37,777 bases of DNA. Source: an uncultured SAR86 cluster bacterium. GTDB lineage: Bacteria > Pseudomonadota > Gammaproteobacteria > Magnimaribacterales > D2472. Location: contig CABYHU010000003.1 in assembly GCA_902518715.1 (NCBI GenBank), positions 118,985 through 156,761 on the forward strand. The letters run 5' to 3'. The notes beneath the pieces are model-generated. The model ran no database searches, had not been told where the DNA came from, and saw only the letters and a list, made by a program, of their open reading frames with translations. The position numbers were made by a program, and so were the translations under genes. Shown piece by piece: positions 18,427 through 25,835 of the stretch; within the stretch, counting starts at the first letter, position 1, and each line of letters starts with the position of its first letter.

Positions 18427-19278
18427 TTATTTTTTTAAAATTTCTCTAAAATTTTCTAAATGAGATGCTCTATCTACTATTGCGGATACATAACCTTCCT
18501 TACTGCCGCAGTCAAAACGCCTTCCTTGAAATTCAAAAGCAAAAACTGAATCATTAGATAAAAATGATCTAATTGCATCAGTAAGCTGTATTTCTCCGTT
18601 AAGCCCTGGCTTAGTCTCCTCAAGAACATTAAAAATACTTTTAGAAAGTATGTATCTTCCAAATACAGCAAGGTTTGAGGGTGCCTCATTAATACTTGGT
18701 TTTTCGATGATGCTATTTAACTTCAGCAAATCATTTTCTTGAACAGCATCAATGACACCATAATTCTTTAATTCGCTATCTGATGCAGAAAAAACTCCTA
18801 AAACTGATGAATTTGTTTTGCCATGGATGTCCTTTAACTGTCTTAAACAACCAACATCAGAAAGAATAAGATCATCTGCTAAGACAATTCCAAAGAAATC
18901 TTCTGTAATTAAATTTTTTGCCTGCAAGATAGCATGACCCAAACCGTTTGGTTCATTTTGTCTTACAAATGAAAATTTAATATTTTTTAAATAGTCGGGA
19001 TGAATTGCTTGGATTAATTCACTCTTGTTTGAATCTCTTAATCTTGTTTCAAGCTCAGAGTTTTTGCTGAAGTAATCTTCAATTGCTGTTTTAGTGTGAC
19101 TTGTAACAAAGATAATTTCCTCTGCTCCTGCCTGAATTGCTTCTTCAACAGCAAATTGTATAAGTGGTTTATCTATTATTGGGAGCATCTCTTTTGGTAT
19201 AGACTTTGTTACTGGAAGAAATCTTGAACCAAGTCCTGCAACCGGAAAAACTACTTGCTTTAGTTGAGCTTCACTCAT
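18427..19278 (-). CDS. galU: UTP-glucose-1-phosphate uridylyltransferase
   Basis: The enzyme makes UDP-glucose from UTP and glucose-1-phosphate for envelope polysaccharides. The N-terminal nucleotide-binding loop reads PVAGLGSRFLPVTKSIPKEMLPI, diagnostic of GalU, followed by DKPLIQFAVEEAIQAG, FVRQNEPNGLGHAIL and DDLI. I chose the ATG at 19278 (283 residues, MSEAQLKQ); an in-frame upstream start adds 13 unrelated residues and lies further inside the rhomboid gene. It overlaps the rhomboid gene by 8 bases and is followed by pyrD after one base. Confidence 0.96.
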   Translation of the reverse strand: MSEAQLKQVVFPVAGLGSRFLPVTKSIPKEMLPIIDKPLIQFAVEEAIQAGAEEIIFVTSHTKTAIEDYFSKNSELETRLRDSNKSELIQAIHPDYLKNIKFSFVRQNEPNGLGHAILQAKNLITEDFFGIVLADDLILSDVGCLRQLKDIHGKTNSSVLGVFSASDSELKNYGVIDAVQENDLLKLNSIIEKPSINEAPSNLAVFGRYILSKSIFNVLEETKPGLNGEIQLTDAIRSFLSNDSVFAFEFQGRRFDCGSKEGYVSAIVDRASHLENFREILKK

Positions 19279-19900
19279 AATTTTTCCGATTATTATACAT
19301 CTGAAATAAATAACCACACATGATTCCTGAGATTAGTCCTCCTAGATGAGCAAAATTTGCAATCTTTCCAAAACCTAATAGATCTAAAAATCCTGTAAAA
19401 CCAATAAATAGCCAAATAAACATAAATAAATAAATTGCAGGTGGAAATGAATATTTATTAATTCTTGAAAATGTTTCTTGGACAAAACAAAAACCTAACA
19501 GTCCATATACAACTCCAGAGAGACCGCCAAATATTGACGGACCAGAAAAGGCATACTGAGCATAATTACTAGAAGCTGAAGTAATTAAAATTAAGATCAA
19601 AAAAAGCCATTTACCATCAAAATTTTCTATTTCCTTACCCAAAATATAAATCCATAAGCAATTAAATATTAGGTGCGTGGGAGAAAAGTGTATAAGCATT
19701 GGTGTTATGAGTCTCCACCATTCATTACTTATTAAATAGGTTGTTTGAAAGTCATAAAATTGAATTTGATTGAAACTTATCAGGAATTTACTAAAAAATA
19801 TTGGCTCTATGAGACTTAGTTTAGAGCCAAAGCTTGAAGAAAAAGATACTAAACAAGCAAAAGCTATTAACCAGATAAATATTTTATTTGAGAGTTGCAA
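19271..19900 (-). CDS. glpG: GlpG-type rhomboid intramembrane serine protease
   Basis: A 209-residue polytopic inner-membrane protease with about six helices. The catalytic serine is Ser128 in FGGLSGVVYGLLG and the catalytic histidine is His185 in ANFAHLGGLISG. The oxyanion-hole residues His71/His76 and Asn80 lie in HFSPTHLIFN. These match the GlpG arrangement closely. The soluble N-terminal domain of E. coli GlpG (about 90 residues) is absent; the protein starts almost at the first helix. It is placed between nadK and galU, two bases after nadK, not near glpD/glpE. Its substrate is unknown. Confidence 0.9.
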   Translation of the reverse strand: MQLSNKIFIWLIAFACLVSFSSSFGSKLSLIEPIFFSKFLISFNQIQFYDFQTTYLISNEWWRLITPMLIHFSPTHLIFNCLWIYILGKEIENFDGKWLFLILILITSASSNYAQYAFSGPSIFGGLSGVVYGLLGFCFVQETFSRINKYSFPPAIYLFMFIWLFIGFTGFLDLLGFGKIANFAHLGGLISGIMCGYLFQMYNNRKNYE

Positions 19901-19902
19901 GA

Positions 19903-20757
19903 TTATCTTTTAGTGACATCCAATGCCCAGCCAAGCTTATCTCGACATGCTTCAAAGAAATTATAATTAGAGGGGTGGACTAATTTAAGGACATCACTTT
20001 TTTCAGATATATTTAACTTTGAACCATAACTTATAGGTATTTCGCTTTGGCCGTCTGCAGATATATATGCATTTTTATCAGGGCCACTAGTTACTTGTAT
20101 CTCAACTTTTCTATCAGAAGAAATAATAAATGGTCTTGAGGAAAGATTATGTGGCAACATCGGAATAATGCTCCAAACTTTAAGATTGGGATATATAATT
20201 GACCCTCCAGCAGATAATGAATATGCAGTGGATCCTGTCGGAGTAGAAATAATTAATCCATCTGCCCTCTCTTCGAAAATGAGTTGGTCATCAACACTGA
20301 CACTGAATTTCATCATTTGTGCATAAGATCCTGAGTGAAGAACTATTTCATTAAGTCCAAAAATTTCTTTGTCATCGAATTGAGCTTTTACAAATGATCT
20401 TTCTTCTATTTTAAAGTTATCATTAAAAACGTCATCGATTGATTGCTTGAAGTTATTTTCAGAGCTATCTGTTAGAAAGCCAACTTGCCCAAAATTTACA
20501 CCCATTATTGGTATGTCATAACCAATAAAGTCTCTGGCAGTTGAAAGCATTGTTCCATCACCACCAAATACAATTATTAAATCAGATTGATCGCCTAGTT
20601 CATCTTTAGATAGCTTTGGAAAATCATTTGGAGCATCTTCAGCTGATTCATGGAAATACAATTCTTTAGAGTGTGAAAGAATGGTTTCAATATGAGGAGA
20701 TATATCTTTATCAAAAGATAAGGATTCCTTATAAATTACTCCAATTTTTTTAAACAT
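19903..20757 (-). CDS. nadK: NAD kinase
   Basis: The enzyme phosphorylates NAD to NADP. The catalytic GGDGTMLSTAR motif, FGQVGFLTD, ERSFVKAQ, LNEIVLH and the GLIISTPTGSTAYSLSAGGSIIYP substrate loop are all present (the last given here as adjoining parts of one conserved block). I place the start at the ATG at 20757 (284 residues, MFKKIGVIY). An in-frame ATG at 20772 would include the -10 box as codons. It heads the nadK-glpG-galU-pyrD unit. Confidence 0.96.
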   Translation of the reverse strand: MFKKIGVIYKESLSFDKDISPHIETILSHSKELYFHESAEDAPNDFPKLSKDELGDQSDLIIVFGGDGTMLSTARDFIGYDIPIMGVNFGQVGFLTDSSENNFKQSIDDVFNDNFKIEERSFVKAQFDDKEIFGLNEIVLHSGSYAQMMKFSVSVDDQLIFEERADGLIISTPTGSTAYSLSAGGSIIYPNLKVWSIIPMLPHNLSSRPFIISSDRKVEIQVTSGPDKNAYISADGQSEIPISYGSKLNISEKSDVLKLVHPSNYNFFEACRDKLGWALDVTKR

Positions 20758-20763
20758 AATTGA

Positions 20764-20769
20764 ATTATA
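20764..20769 (-). promoter_or_regulatory. Putative -10 box of the nadK operon
   Basis: A perfect TATAAT on the minus strand is followed by six bases (TCAATT) and the nadK ATG. Transcription would begin at about the start codon, so the message is probably leaderless. The -35 region is not recognisable. Confidence 0.5.
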
Positions 20770-20841
20770 CATCCATTAAAAAAGAATTTATTAACCGTTT
20801 TTTGGAGATCATTTCTTGATATTCAATGCAAAATATTTAAA

Positions 20842-20857
20842 AATTGATTTCTCAATT
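20842..20857. repeat. Inverted repeat over the acyl-CoA dehydrogenase promoter
   Basis: AATTGA and TCAATT form a perfect 6-base inverted repeat separated by TTTC. It overlaps the putative -35 (TTGATT, 20844-20849) of the divergent dehydrogenase operon. The position suits a repressor operator, but such short AT-rich palindromes also arise by chance. Confidence 0.35.
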
Positions 20858-20873
20858 AACTTACATATATAAA
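20844..20873 (+). promoter_or_regulatory. Putative promoter of the first acyl-CoA dehydrogenase operon
   Basis: TTGATT at 20844-20849 and TATAAA at 20868-20873 are spaced by 18 bases. The ATG follows four bases after the -10, so the transcript would begin at the start codon. There is no Shine-Dalgarno sequence. Confidence 0.5.
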
Positions 20874-20877
20874 TAAT

Positions 20878-22071
20878 ATGAACGACTTAGAAAATTTTAG
20901 AGTTGAAGTCAAAGATTGGCTTGATAAAAATTGCCCCTCAACTATGAGAGCTGGAGCACCTGCTGACACACCTATTGATGAAGTGTGGGGAGGTAGAAAA
21001 GCAGTTTATAAGAATCCTGATTCAAAATTATGGCTCGATAGAATGGGAGAAAAAGGTTGGACTATGCCCACGGTACCAAAAGAATATGGTGGTGGTGGCC
21101 TAAATAAAGAGGAAGTAAAAATACTTAACGAAGAAATGTTTGCTATTGGAGCTCGAGCTCCTCTTCTTAGTTTTGGTATATGGATGCTTGCCCCTGTTTT
21201 ACTTGAGTATGGTAATGAAGCACAAAAAAGAGAACATCTTCCTAAAATAATTAAAGGTGAAATAAGATGGTGTCAGGGGTACTCAGAACCTGGTTCAGGA
21301 TCAGATTTAGCTAGTCTTGCTACTAAAGCAGAAGATATGGGAGACCATTTCTTAGTAAATGGACAGAAAGTTTGGACATCATATGCAGATAAAGCTGATT
21401 GGATCTTTGCTCTTGTCAGAACTGGACCAAAAGAACCAAAACATAACGGGATAAGCTTTTTGCTGATTGATATGGAAAATCCGGGAGTTTCTACTAAACC
21501 TATTACATTGATAAGTGGCAAGTCACCATTTTGTGAAACGTTTTTTGATAACGTTGAAGTTCCAAAAGAGAATCTTGTGGGCGAGCTTAATGCAGGTTGG
21601 ACAATTGCAAAAAAATTGCTACAGCATGAAAGAAAATTTATATCTAACTTTGGACTTGCTGCAGGAATGGGTAGTAAAAAAGATGTTGTTTCATTAGCAA
21701 AAAAACATTTTGGTGAAGATGAAGGAAAAATATCTAATCCAATATTTAGGTCAAAAGTTATAGATCATAAAATGAAAGAACATGCTTTTGGATTAACCCT
21801 TCAAAGAGCTGCAGATGAGGGCGGTAAAGCTTCTGCAGTAGCTTCAATGTTCAAGTACTATGGAACTGAACATAACAAAAGAAGGCATGAGCTAATGGTT
21901 GCAGCCTCTGGAGTTAATGGACTTGCATGGGACGGAAATGAGTTTGATGATAGTGAAAAAAATCTTACAAGGGCATGGTTAAGAACAAAAGGTAATTCTA
22001 TAGAAGGAGGTACCTCAGAAGTGCAACTAAATGTAATTTCTAAAAGAGTACTTGAACTTCCATCTGGATAA
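20878..22071 (+). CDS. Acyl-CoA dehydrogenase, catalytic-type subunit
   Basis: A 397-residue flavoprotein that would introduce a double bond next to a CoA thioester. The FAD/substrate motif WCQGYSEPGSGSDLASL (131-147) and NGQKVWTS (161-168) are clear. Glu251 in LLQHERKF lies where isovaleryl-CoA dehydrogenase has its catalytic base, while the C-terminal loop (IEGGTSEVQ, 375-383) has Gly at the classical catalytic position. This is the pattern of the large subunit in two-gene dehydrogenases such as steroid side-chain or pimeloyl-CoA enzymes. The next gene overlaps by one base and encodes the matching small subunit. The substrate cannot be read from sequence. Confidence 0.88.
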   Translation: MNDLENFRVEVKDWLDKNCPSTMRAGAPADTPIDEVWGGRKAVYKNPDSKLWLDRMGEKGWTMPTVPKEYGGGGLNKEEVKILNEEMFAIGARAPLLSFGIWMLAPVLLEYGNEAQKREHLPKIIKGEIRWCQGYSEPGSGSDLASLATKAEDMGDHFLVNGQKVWTSYADKADWIFALVRTGPKEPKHNGISFLLIDMENPGVSTKPITLISGKSPFCETFFDNVEVPKENLVGELNAGWTIAKKLLQHERKFISNFGLAAGMGSKKDVVSLAKKHFGEDEGKISNPIFRSKVIDHKMKEHAFGLTLQRAADEGGKASAVASMFKYYGTEHNKRRHELMVAASGVNGLAWDGNEFDDSEKNLTRAWLRTKGNSIEGGTSEVQLNVISKRVLELPSG

Positions 22072-23210
22072 TGAAGTTAACCTTAAACGAAGAACAAAAC
22101 TATCTTAAAGAAACAGCGCTTAGTTTTGTATCTGAAAAAACTCCTGTCTCTCATTTAAGGCAGCTACGAGATTCAGATGATCAACTCCGTTGGGATAAGG
22201 ACATATGGAGTGAGATGGTTAAGCTTGGGTGGTCAGGAATTTTGATTCCTGAAGAGTACGGAGGTTCAAACTTCGGATTGACTGGCATGAGTGTAATTCT
22301 CCAAGAATGTGGAAAAACTCTCACACCCTCTCCATTGTTTGCCACAGGAGTTTTAGGGGCAACAGCATTAACAAAATTTGGATCAGAGGAACAAAAACAA
22401 AAGTACTTGTCAAAAATAGCATCTGGTGAACTAACTACTGCTCTGGCAATAGATGAAAATAGTCATCACAATCCAAATATTTGCGAATTAAAAGCAATTA
22501 AAGATGGCTCAAACTATCTTCTTAATGGGAAAAAAATATTTGTTGTAGATGGCGCGAGTGCAGATATTATCATTGTTGTGGCAAGAACTTCTGGTGAAGA
22601 TGATGATGTTGGCGGATTGAGTATGTTTCTAGTTGAATCTGATAGTAGCAACTTAAAGACAGTAAAACTTGATATGGCTGATTCAAGAAACTATGCAAAT
22701 ATTACTTTTGACAATGTATCTGTTGATGAAAAAATGATTTTGGGTGAAATCGATATAGGTCTTGAGCCGATTAATGAGATTTTGGATGTTGGAAGGATTG
22801 CTCTTTCTGCTGAAATGTTAGGCTCATGCGAAAAAGCATTTGAAATAACAATTGAATACCTTAAAGAGAGAAAACAATTTGGTGTTCCAATAGGATCATT
22901 TCAGGCGCTCCAACACAGAGCAGCTGAAATGTTCTGCGAAATTGAATTAACAAAATCAGCTGTTATGGCTGCAATGCAAGGAGCAGAGGAAAATTCAAAT
23001 GATCTCCAAAGGCTTTCAAGTCTTGCAAAATCAATTGTTGGTGAAACTTCTCATCTTGTAAGCAATGAAGCGGTTCAAATGCACGGCGGTATAGGTGTTA
23101 CTGATGAGTACGACATAGGTTTTTATCTTAAAAGAGCAAGGGTTGCCGAGACAATTTTGGGAAATTCGACTTTCCATCAGGAAAGATATGCTAATCTAAC
23201 AGGGTTTTAA
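22071..23210 (+). CDS. Acyl-CoA dehydrogenase, apparently non-catalytic partner subunit
   Basis: A 379-residue acyl-CoA dehydrogenase fold with the LGWSGILIPEEYGG N-terminal motif (52-65) and the flavin-contact motif VQMHGGIGVTDEYDIG (335-350). Both known positions for the catalytic glutamate are altered: the helix position has Gly241 (LDVGRIAL) and the C-terminal loop reads ILGNSTFHQ (362-370). The NGKKIFVVDGASAD region (152-165) is also loose compared with active enzymes. Known heterotetrameric enzymes (for example the mycobacterial ChsE pairs) have one subunit like this. The start shares one base with the upstream stop (TAATG), so a 1:1 product is likely. Confidence 0.85.
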   Translation: MKLTLNEEQNYLKETALSFVSEKTPVSHLRQLRDSDDQLRWDKDIWSEMVKLGWSGILIPEEYGGSNFGLTGMSVILQECGKTLTPSPLFATGVLGATALTKFGSEEQKQKYLSKIASGELTTALAIDENSHHNPNICELKAIKDGSNYLLNGKKIFVVDGASADIIIVVARTSGEDDDVGGLSMFLVESDSSNLKTVKLDMADSRNYANITFDNVSVDEKMILGEIDIGLEPINEILDVGRIALSAEMLGSCEKAFEITIEYLKERKQFGVPIGSFQALQHRAAEMFCEIELTKSAVMAAMQGAEENSNDLQRLSSLAKSIVGETSHLVSNEAVQMHGGIGVTDEYDIGFYLKRARVAETILGNSTFHQERYANLTGF

Positions 23211-23218
23211 AAGAAAAC

Positions 23219-23224
23219 GGAGGT
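23219..23224 (+). promoter_or_regulatory. Strong ribosome binding site before a GTG start
   Basis: GGAGGT lies four bases before the GTG start of the acyltransferase gene, in an 18-base gap after the dehydrogenase. Such a strong site is rare in this window and decides the GTG start. Confidence 0.75.
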
Positions 23225-23228
23225 ATCC

Positions 23229-24113
23229 GTGAGAACAATAAAATCTTTTTTAATTGGAATAATTACATTTATTAATATAGCTATAATCTTATTTATTGGC
23301 TTTGGAACATTAACAGTAATTAACTCTCCAAGAATAATTATAAAATACCGCCCTTTCAAAAGATCTCTTCATAAGTTTTCAAATTTAATTGGGGATCTTA
23401 CCGTTAAATCTTTAGCAATCTCTATTCAATTCCTTCATCAAAAAAAATGGGAGTTCATAATTGAAAATGAAGTATCAATGGATGAATGGTATTTAGCTAC
23501 TTCAAATCACGCATCATGGGGTGATGTCTTCTGTGTTTTAGCAGCAACAAATTTTAAAGCCCCTTTGTTTAAAATATTTATGAAGAAAGATCTTTGGTGG
23601 CTACCGCCAGTATTTCTTGCAAATGTTACTCTTAATATGCCCTTCGTGAATAGACATTCGAAGCAACAATTAAAAAAAAATCCAAATTTAAGAAAACTTG
23701 ATTACCAGAATACTATTGCATCATGCAAAAGATTTGAAAGACAGCCAACAACCATATTTAGCTTTGCTGAGGGCACCAGAAATAATCCAAAAAAACATGC
23801 TGAGCAAAATTCTCCATATAAAAATTTACTTGCGCCAAAGATAGGTGGTATTGCATTAGGTCTATCTGCTGTTCCTAAAATCGATTATCTCTTGGACTTC
23901 ACAATTGTATATAAATCAAAGAAAAGATCATTTTGGGATTTTTGTATTGGTGATCTATCAGATGTAAAGGTTTTTGTGAAAAAGTTAAGGATTCCGGAAA
24001 GTTTAAAAAGAAGAGATTATCTTAATGATCCTTCTTATAGAACTGAGTTTCGGGATTGGCTTGACAATGTTTGGGTTGAAAAAGACAAACTTATAGATTC
24101 AGTTAATTTCTAG
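23229..24113 (+). CDS. PlsC/YihG-type membrane acyltransferase
   Basis: A 294-residue protein with one or two N-terminal membrane helices (about residues 5-35) and a PlsC-type acyltransferase domain. The catalytic motif I is NHASWGD (the HX4D box), motif III is FAEGTRNNPKKH, and the NLLAPKIGGIALGL region follows. The segment around LWWLPPVFLANVTLNMPFVNRHS matches E. coli YihG better than PlsC, so it is probably a lysophospholipid acyltransferase of the YihG kind. It starts with GTG behind a strong ribosome site. It could be part of the same transcript as the two dehydrogenases. Its 3' end overlaps the convergent rraA-like gene by 15 bases. Confidence 0.85.
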   Translation: MRTIKSFLIGIITFINIAIILFIGFGTLTVINSPRIIIKYRPFKRSLHKFSNLIGDLTVKSLAISIQFLHQKKWEFIIENEVSMDEWYLATSNHASWGDVFCVLAATNFKAPLFKIFMKKDLWWLPPVFLANVTLNMPFVNRHSKQQLKKNPNLRKLDYQNTIASCKRFERQPTTIFSFAEGTRNNPKKHAEQNSPYKNLLAPKIGGIALGLSAVPKIDYLLDFTIVYKSKKRSFWDFCIGDLSDVKVFVKKLRIPESLKRRDYLNDPSYRTEFRDWLDNVWVEKDKLIDSVNF

Positions 24114-24581
24114 GGGTTCCTTCGAAACTAACCATCCATTCTTATCTGCATATAGCCAAGAATCTTCACTTAAAATAACGCCACCAAAAATAATATCTTC
24201 TCCAAGAAAGCCTTTATTATTTTTGTTTGTCTTAGTTGTCGTTGATCCAAGGGCTAAGATGCCTAAATCCATCTGCCTAAGGAGCTCAACATCTCTCACG
24301 TACCCAGCAACAAAAATTCCATTCCATTCATTATCAATAGCTTTTTGAGCAATTTCATCTCCAATCATTGCCGCATGAGTTATCAAATTTGAGTTAATGA
24401 CTAGCACTTTTCCCTTGCCATTAGTGCCGAGTATTTCCTTCACTTTAGAATTATCATCGTGACATGTAACAGTTTTAATTTGTCCAAAAAAGGAGTCTCT
24501 ATTTCCAAAAGATTTCATTGATTCAAATCCTTGAAAAACTCTTTTTTGATATTTATCTTTGAGATCTGGAGTTGAAAACAT
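24099..24581 (-). CDS. rraA: RraA-family protein (RNase E regulator or aldolase-like)
   Basis: A 160-residue RraA-fold protein. E. coli RraA binds and inhibits RNase E; other members of the fold are 4-hydroxy-4-methyl-2-oxoglutarate aldolases. The segment MIGDEIAQ to YVRDVELL holds a GD followed by exactly 20 residues and RD, the D-x20-R-D pattern of the aldolase active site that RraA also keeps. ILALGSTTTKTNKNNKG and the C-terminal LSEDSWLYADKNGWLVS are RraA-like. Its length equals E. coli RraA (about 161). RNase E regulation is the more likely role, but the aldolase possibility stays open. It is monocistronic and converges on the acyltransferase gene. Confidence 0.8.
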   Translation of the reverse strand: MFSTPDLKDKYQKRVFQGFESMKSFGNRDSFFGQIKTVTCHDDNSKVKEILGTNGKGKVLVINSNLITHAAMIGDEIAQKAIDNEWNGIFVAGYVRDVELLRQMDLGILALGSTTTKTNKNNKGFLGEDIIFGGVILSEDSWLYADKNGWLVSKEPLEIN

Positions 24582-24659
24582 TTTTAAATTATTACTGTTT
24601 TATATTTTCCATGCAAATAAAAAACTGGGTTAAAATAAATTCTAAAAATAGGAAAAAAA

Positions 24660-25814
24660 ATGAAATCACAAATTTGCGAATTATTAAATATAGAGTTTCC
24701 AATGGTTGCTTTTAGTCATTGTAGAGATGTTGTTGCTGCTGTTTCAAAAGCTGGAGGTATGGGAGTTTTAGGAGCTGTCGGACTTTCTCCAGAAAAGCTT
24801 GAGATTGAACTTAATTGGATAGATGAGCATGTTGATGGCAAACCATACGGTGTGGATGTCCTTGTACCTAATTCTTACGTTGGTAAAGGTGAAAACTTAA
24901 CTACAGATGATCTTAGAGCCATGATTCCTCAAGAACATAGGGAATTTAGAGCTGATGTTCTAGAAAAACATGATATTGAAGCAAATGATTTGAGGTCTGA
25001 TGCAGGCTCTCAAAGAACCGAGCAAAATTCTAACCAAGTCCTCGGAGCTGGTCTAGATGGAGCCAAAGAAGTGCTTGAAGTTGCTTTTTCACACCCTATA
25101 GGCCTTGTTGCAAATGCCCTTGGAGTCCCTCCAAAATGGATGCTTGATATGGGCAAAGAACACAATGTTCCTGTTGCTGCGCTAATTGGTGCAAAACAAC
25201 ATGCAGTTAAGCAAGTTGAGGCCGGTGTCGACATTATCGTGGTATCAGGCACAGAGGGAGGTGGTCATTGTGGAAGCGTTTCAACAATGGTCCTTGTTCC
25301 TGAAGTAAGAAGAGCACTAAAACCTTATGGAGATGTTCCAATTCTTGCCGCTGGAGGAATCTGCACTGGAGAACAAATGGCAGGAGTTATGGCAATGGGT
25401 GCTGATGGAGTTTGGTGCGCATCTGTATTTCTTCCAACAACAGAAGCTGAAACATCTGATAATGTTAAAGAAAAAATGATTGCTGCATCATCAAGTCACA
25501 CAGTAAGATCAAAAAGCAGAACTGGGAAGCATTCTAGACAGTTAAAATCTCCATGGGTTGATGCGTGGGAATCAAAAGATGCACCAGAGCCTCTTCCTAT
25601 GCCTCTTCAAACCATGGTAAGTGAGCCCGCCCTCAAAAAAGTTGCTGATCAAGCAGCAATTGGTCATGAAGGCGCAAAACAACTTGAAACCTACTGGGTT
25701 GGTCAAGGAATTGGACTGGTAAATGAAACCTTAAGTGCTGGGCAAACTGTTCAAAAGTTTAAAGAGGAATTTGTTAAGTCTTATGAAAGAGTTAATGGTT
25801 TCTTTTCAGACTAA
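24660..25814 (+). CDS. Nitronate monooxygenase-family FMN enzyme
   Basis: A 384-residue TIM-barrel flavoprotein of the NPD/2-nitropropane dioxygenase type, which includes nitronate monooxygenases and FabK-like enoyl reductases. The N-terminal PMVAFSHCRDVVAAVSKAGGMGVLGAV, the catalytic-histidine motif GTEGGGHCG (His203) and the phosphate-binding PILAAGGICTGEQMAGVMAMGADGVW segment (given in parts) are present. An extra polar segment of roughly 55 residues (about 75-130) sits between the first barrel strands and is unusual for the smaller members. An AGGA lies about 8 bases before the ATG. The substrate is unknown; proximity to acyl-CoA genes hints at, but does not show, an acyl-CoA-linked role. 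Confidence 0.8.
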   Translation: MKSQICELLNIEFPMVAFSHCRDVVAAVSKAGGMGVLGAVGLSPEKLEIELNWIDEHVDGKPYGVDVLVPNSYVGKGENLTTDDLRAMIPQEHREFRADVLEKHDIEANDLRSDAGSQRTEQNSNQVLGAGLDGAKEVLEVAFSHPIGLVANALGVPPKWMLDMGKEHNVPVAALIGAKQHAVKQVEAGVDIIVVSGTEGGGHCGSVSTMVLVPEVRRALKPYGDVPILAAGGICTGEQMAGVMAMGADGVWCASVFLPTTEAETSDNVKEKMIAASSSHTVRSKSRTGKHSRQLKSPWVDAWESKDAPEPLPMPLQTMVSEPALKKVADQAAIGHEGAKQLETYWVGQGIGLVNETLSAGQTVQKFKEEFVKSYERVNGFFSD

Positions 25815-25835
25815 ATAAATAATTGGATCAGTTAA

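Noticed and set aside
20758-20772. Upstream ATG for nadK
   Set aside because: Its codons would include the TATAAT box, and MFKKIGVIY at 20757 is the usual start.
24660-25814. IMP dehydrogenase or GMP reductase
   Set aside because: The GGGHCG motif and overall barrel order are those of the NPD family, and the IMPDH catalytic-cysteine loop is absent.
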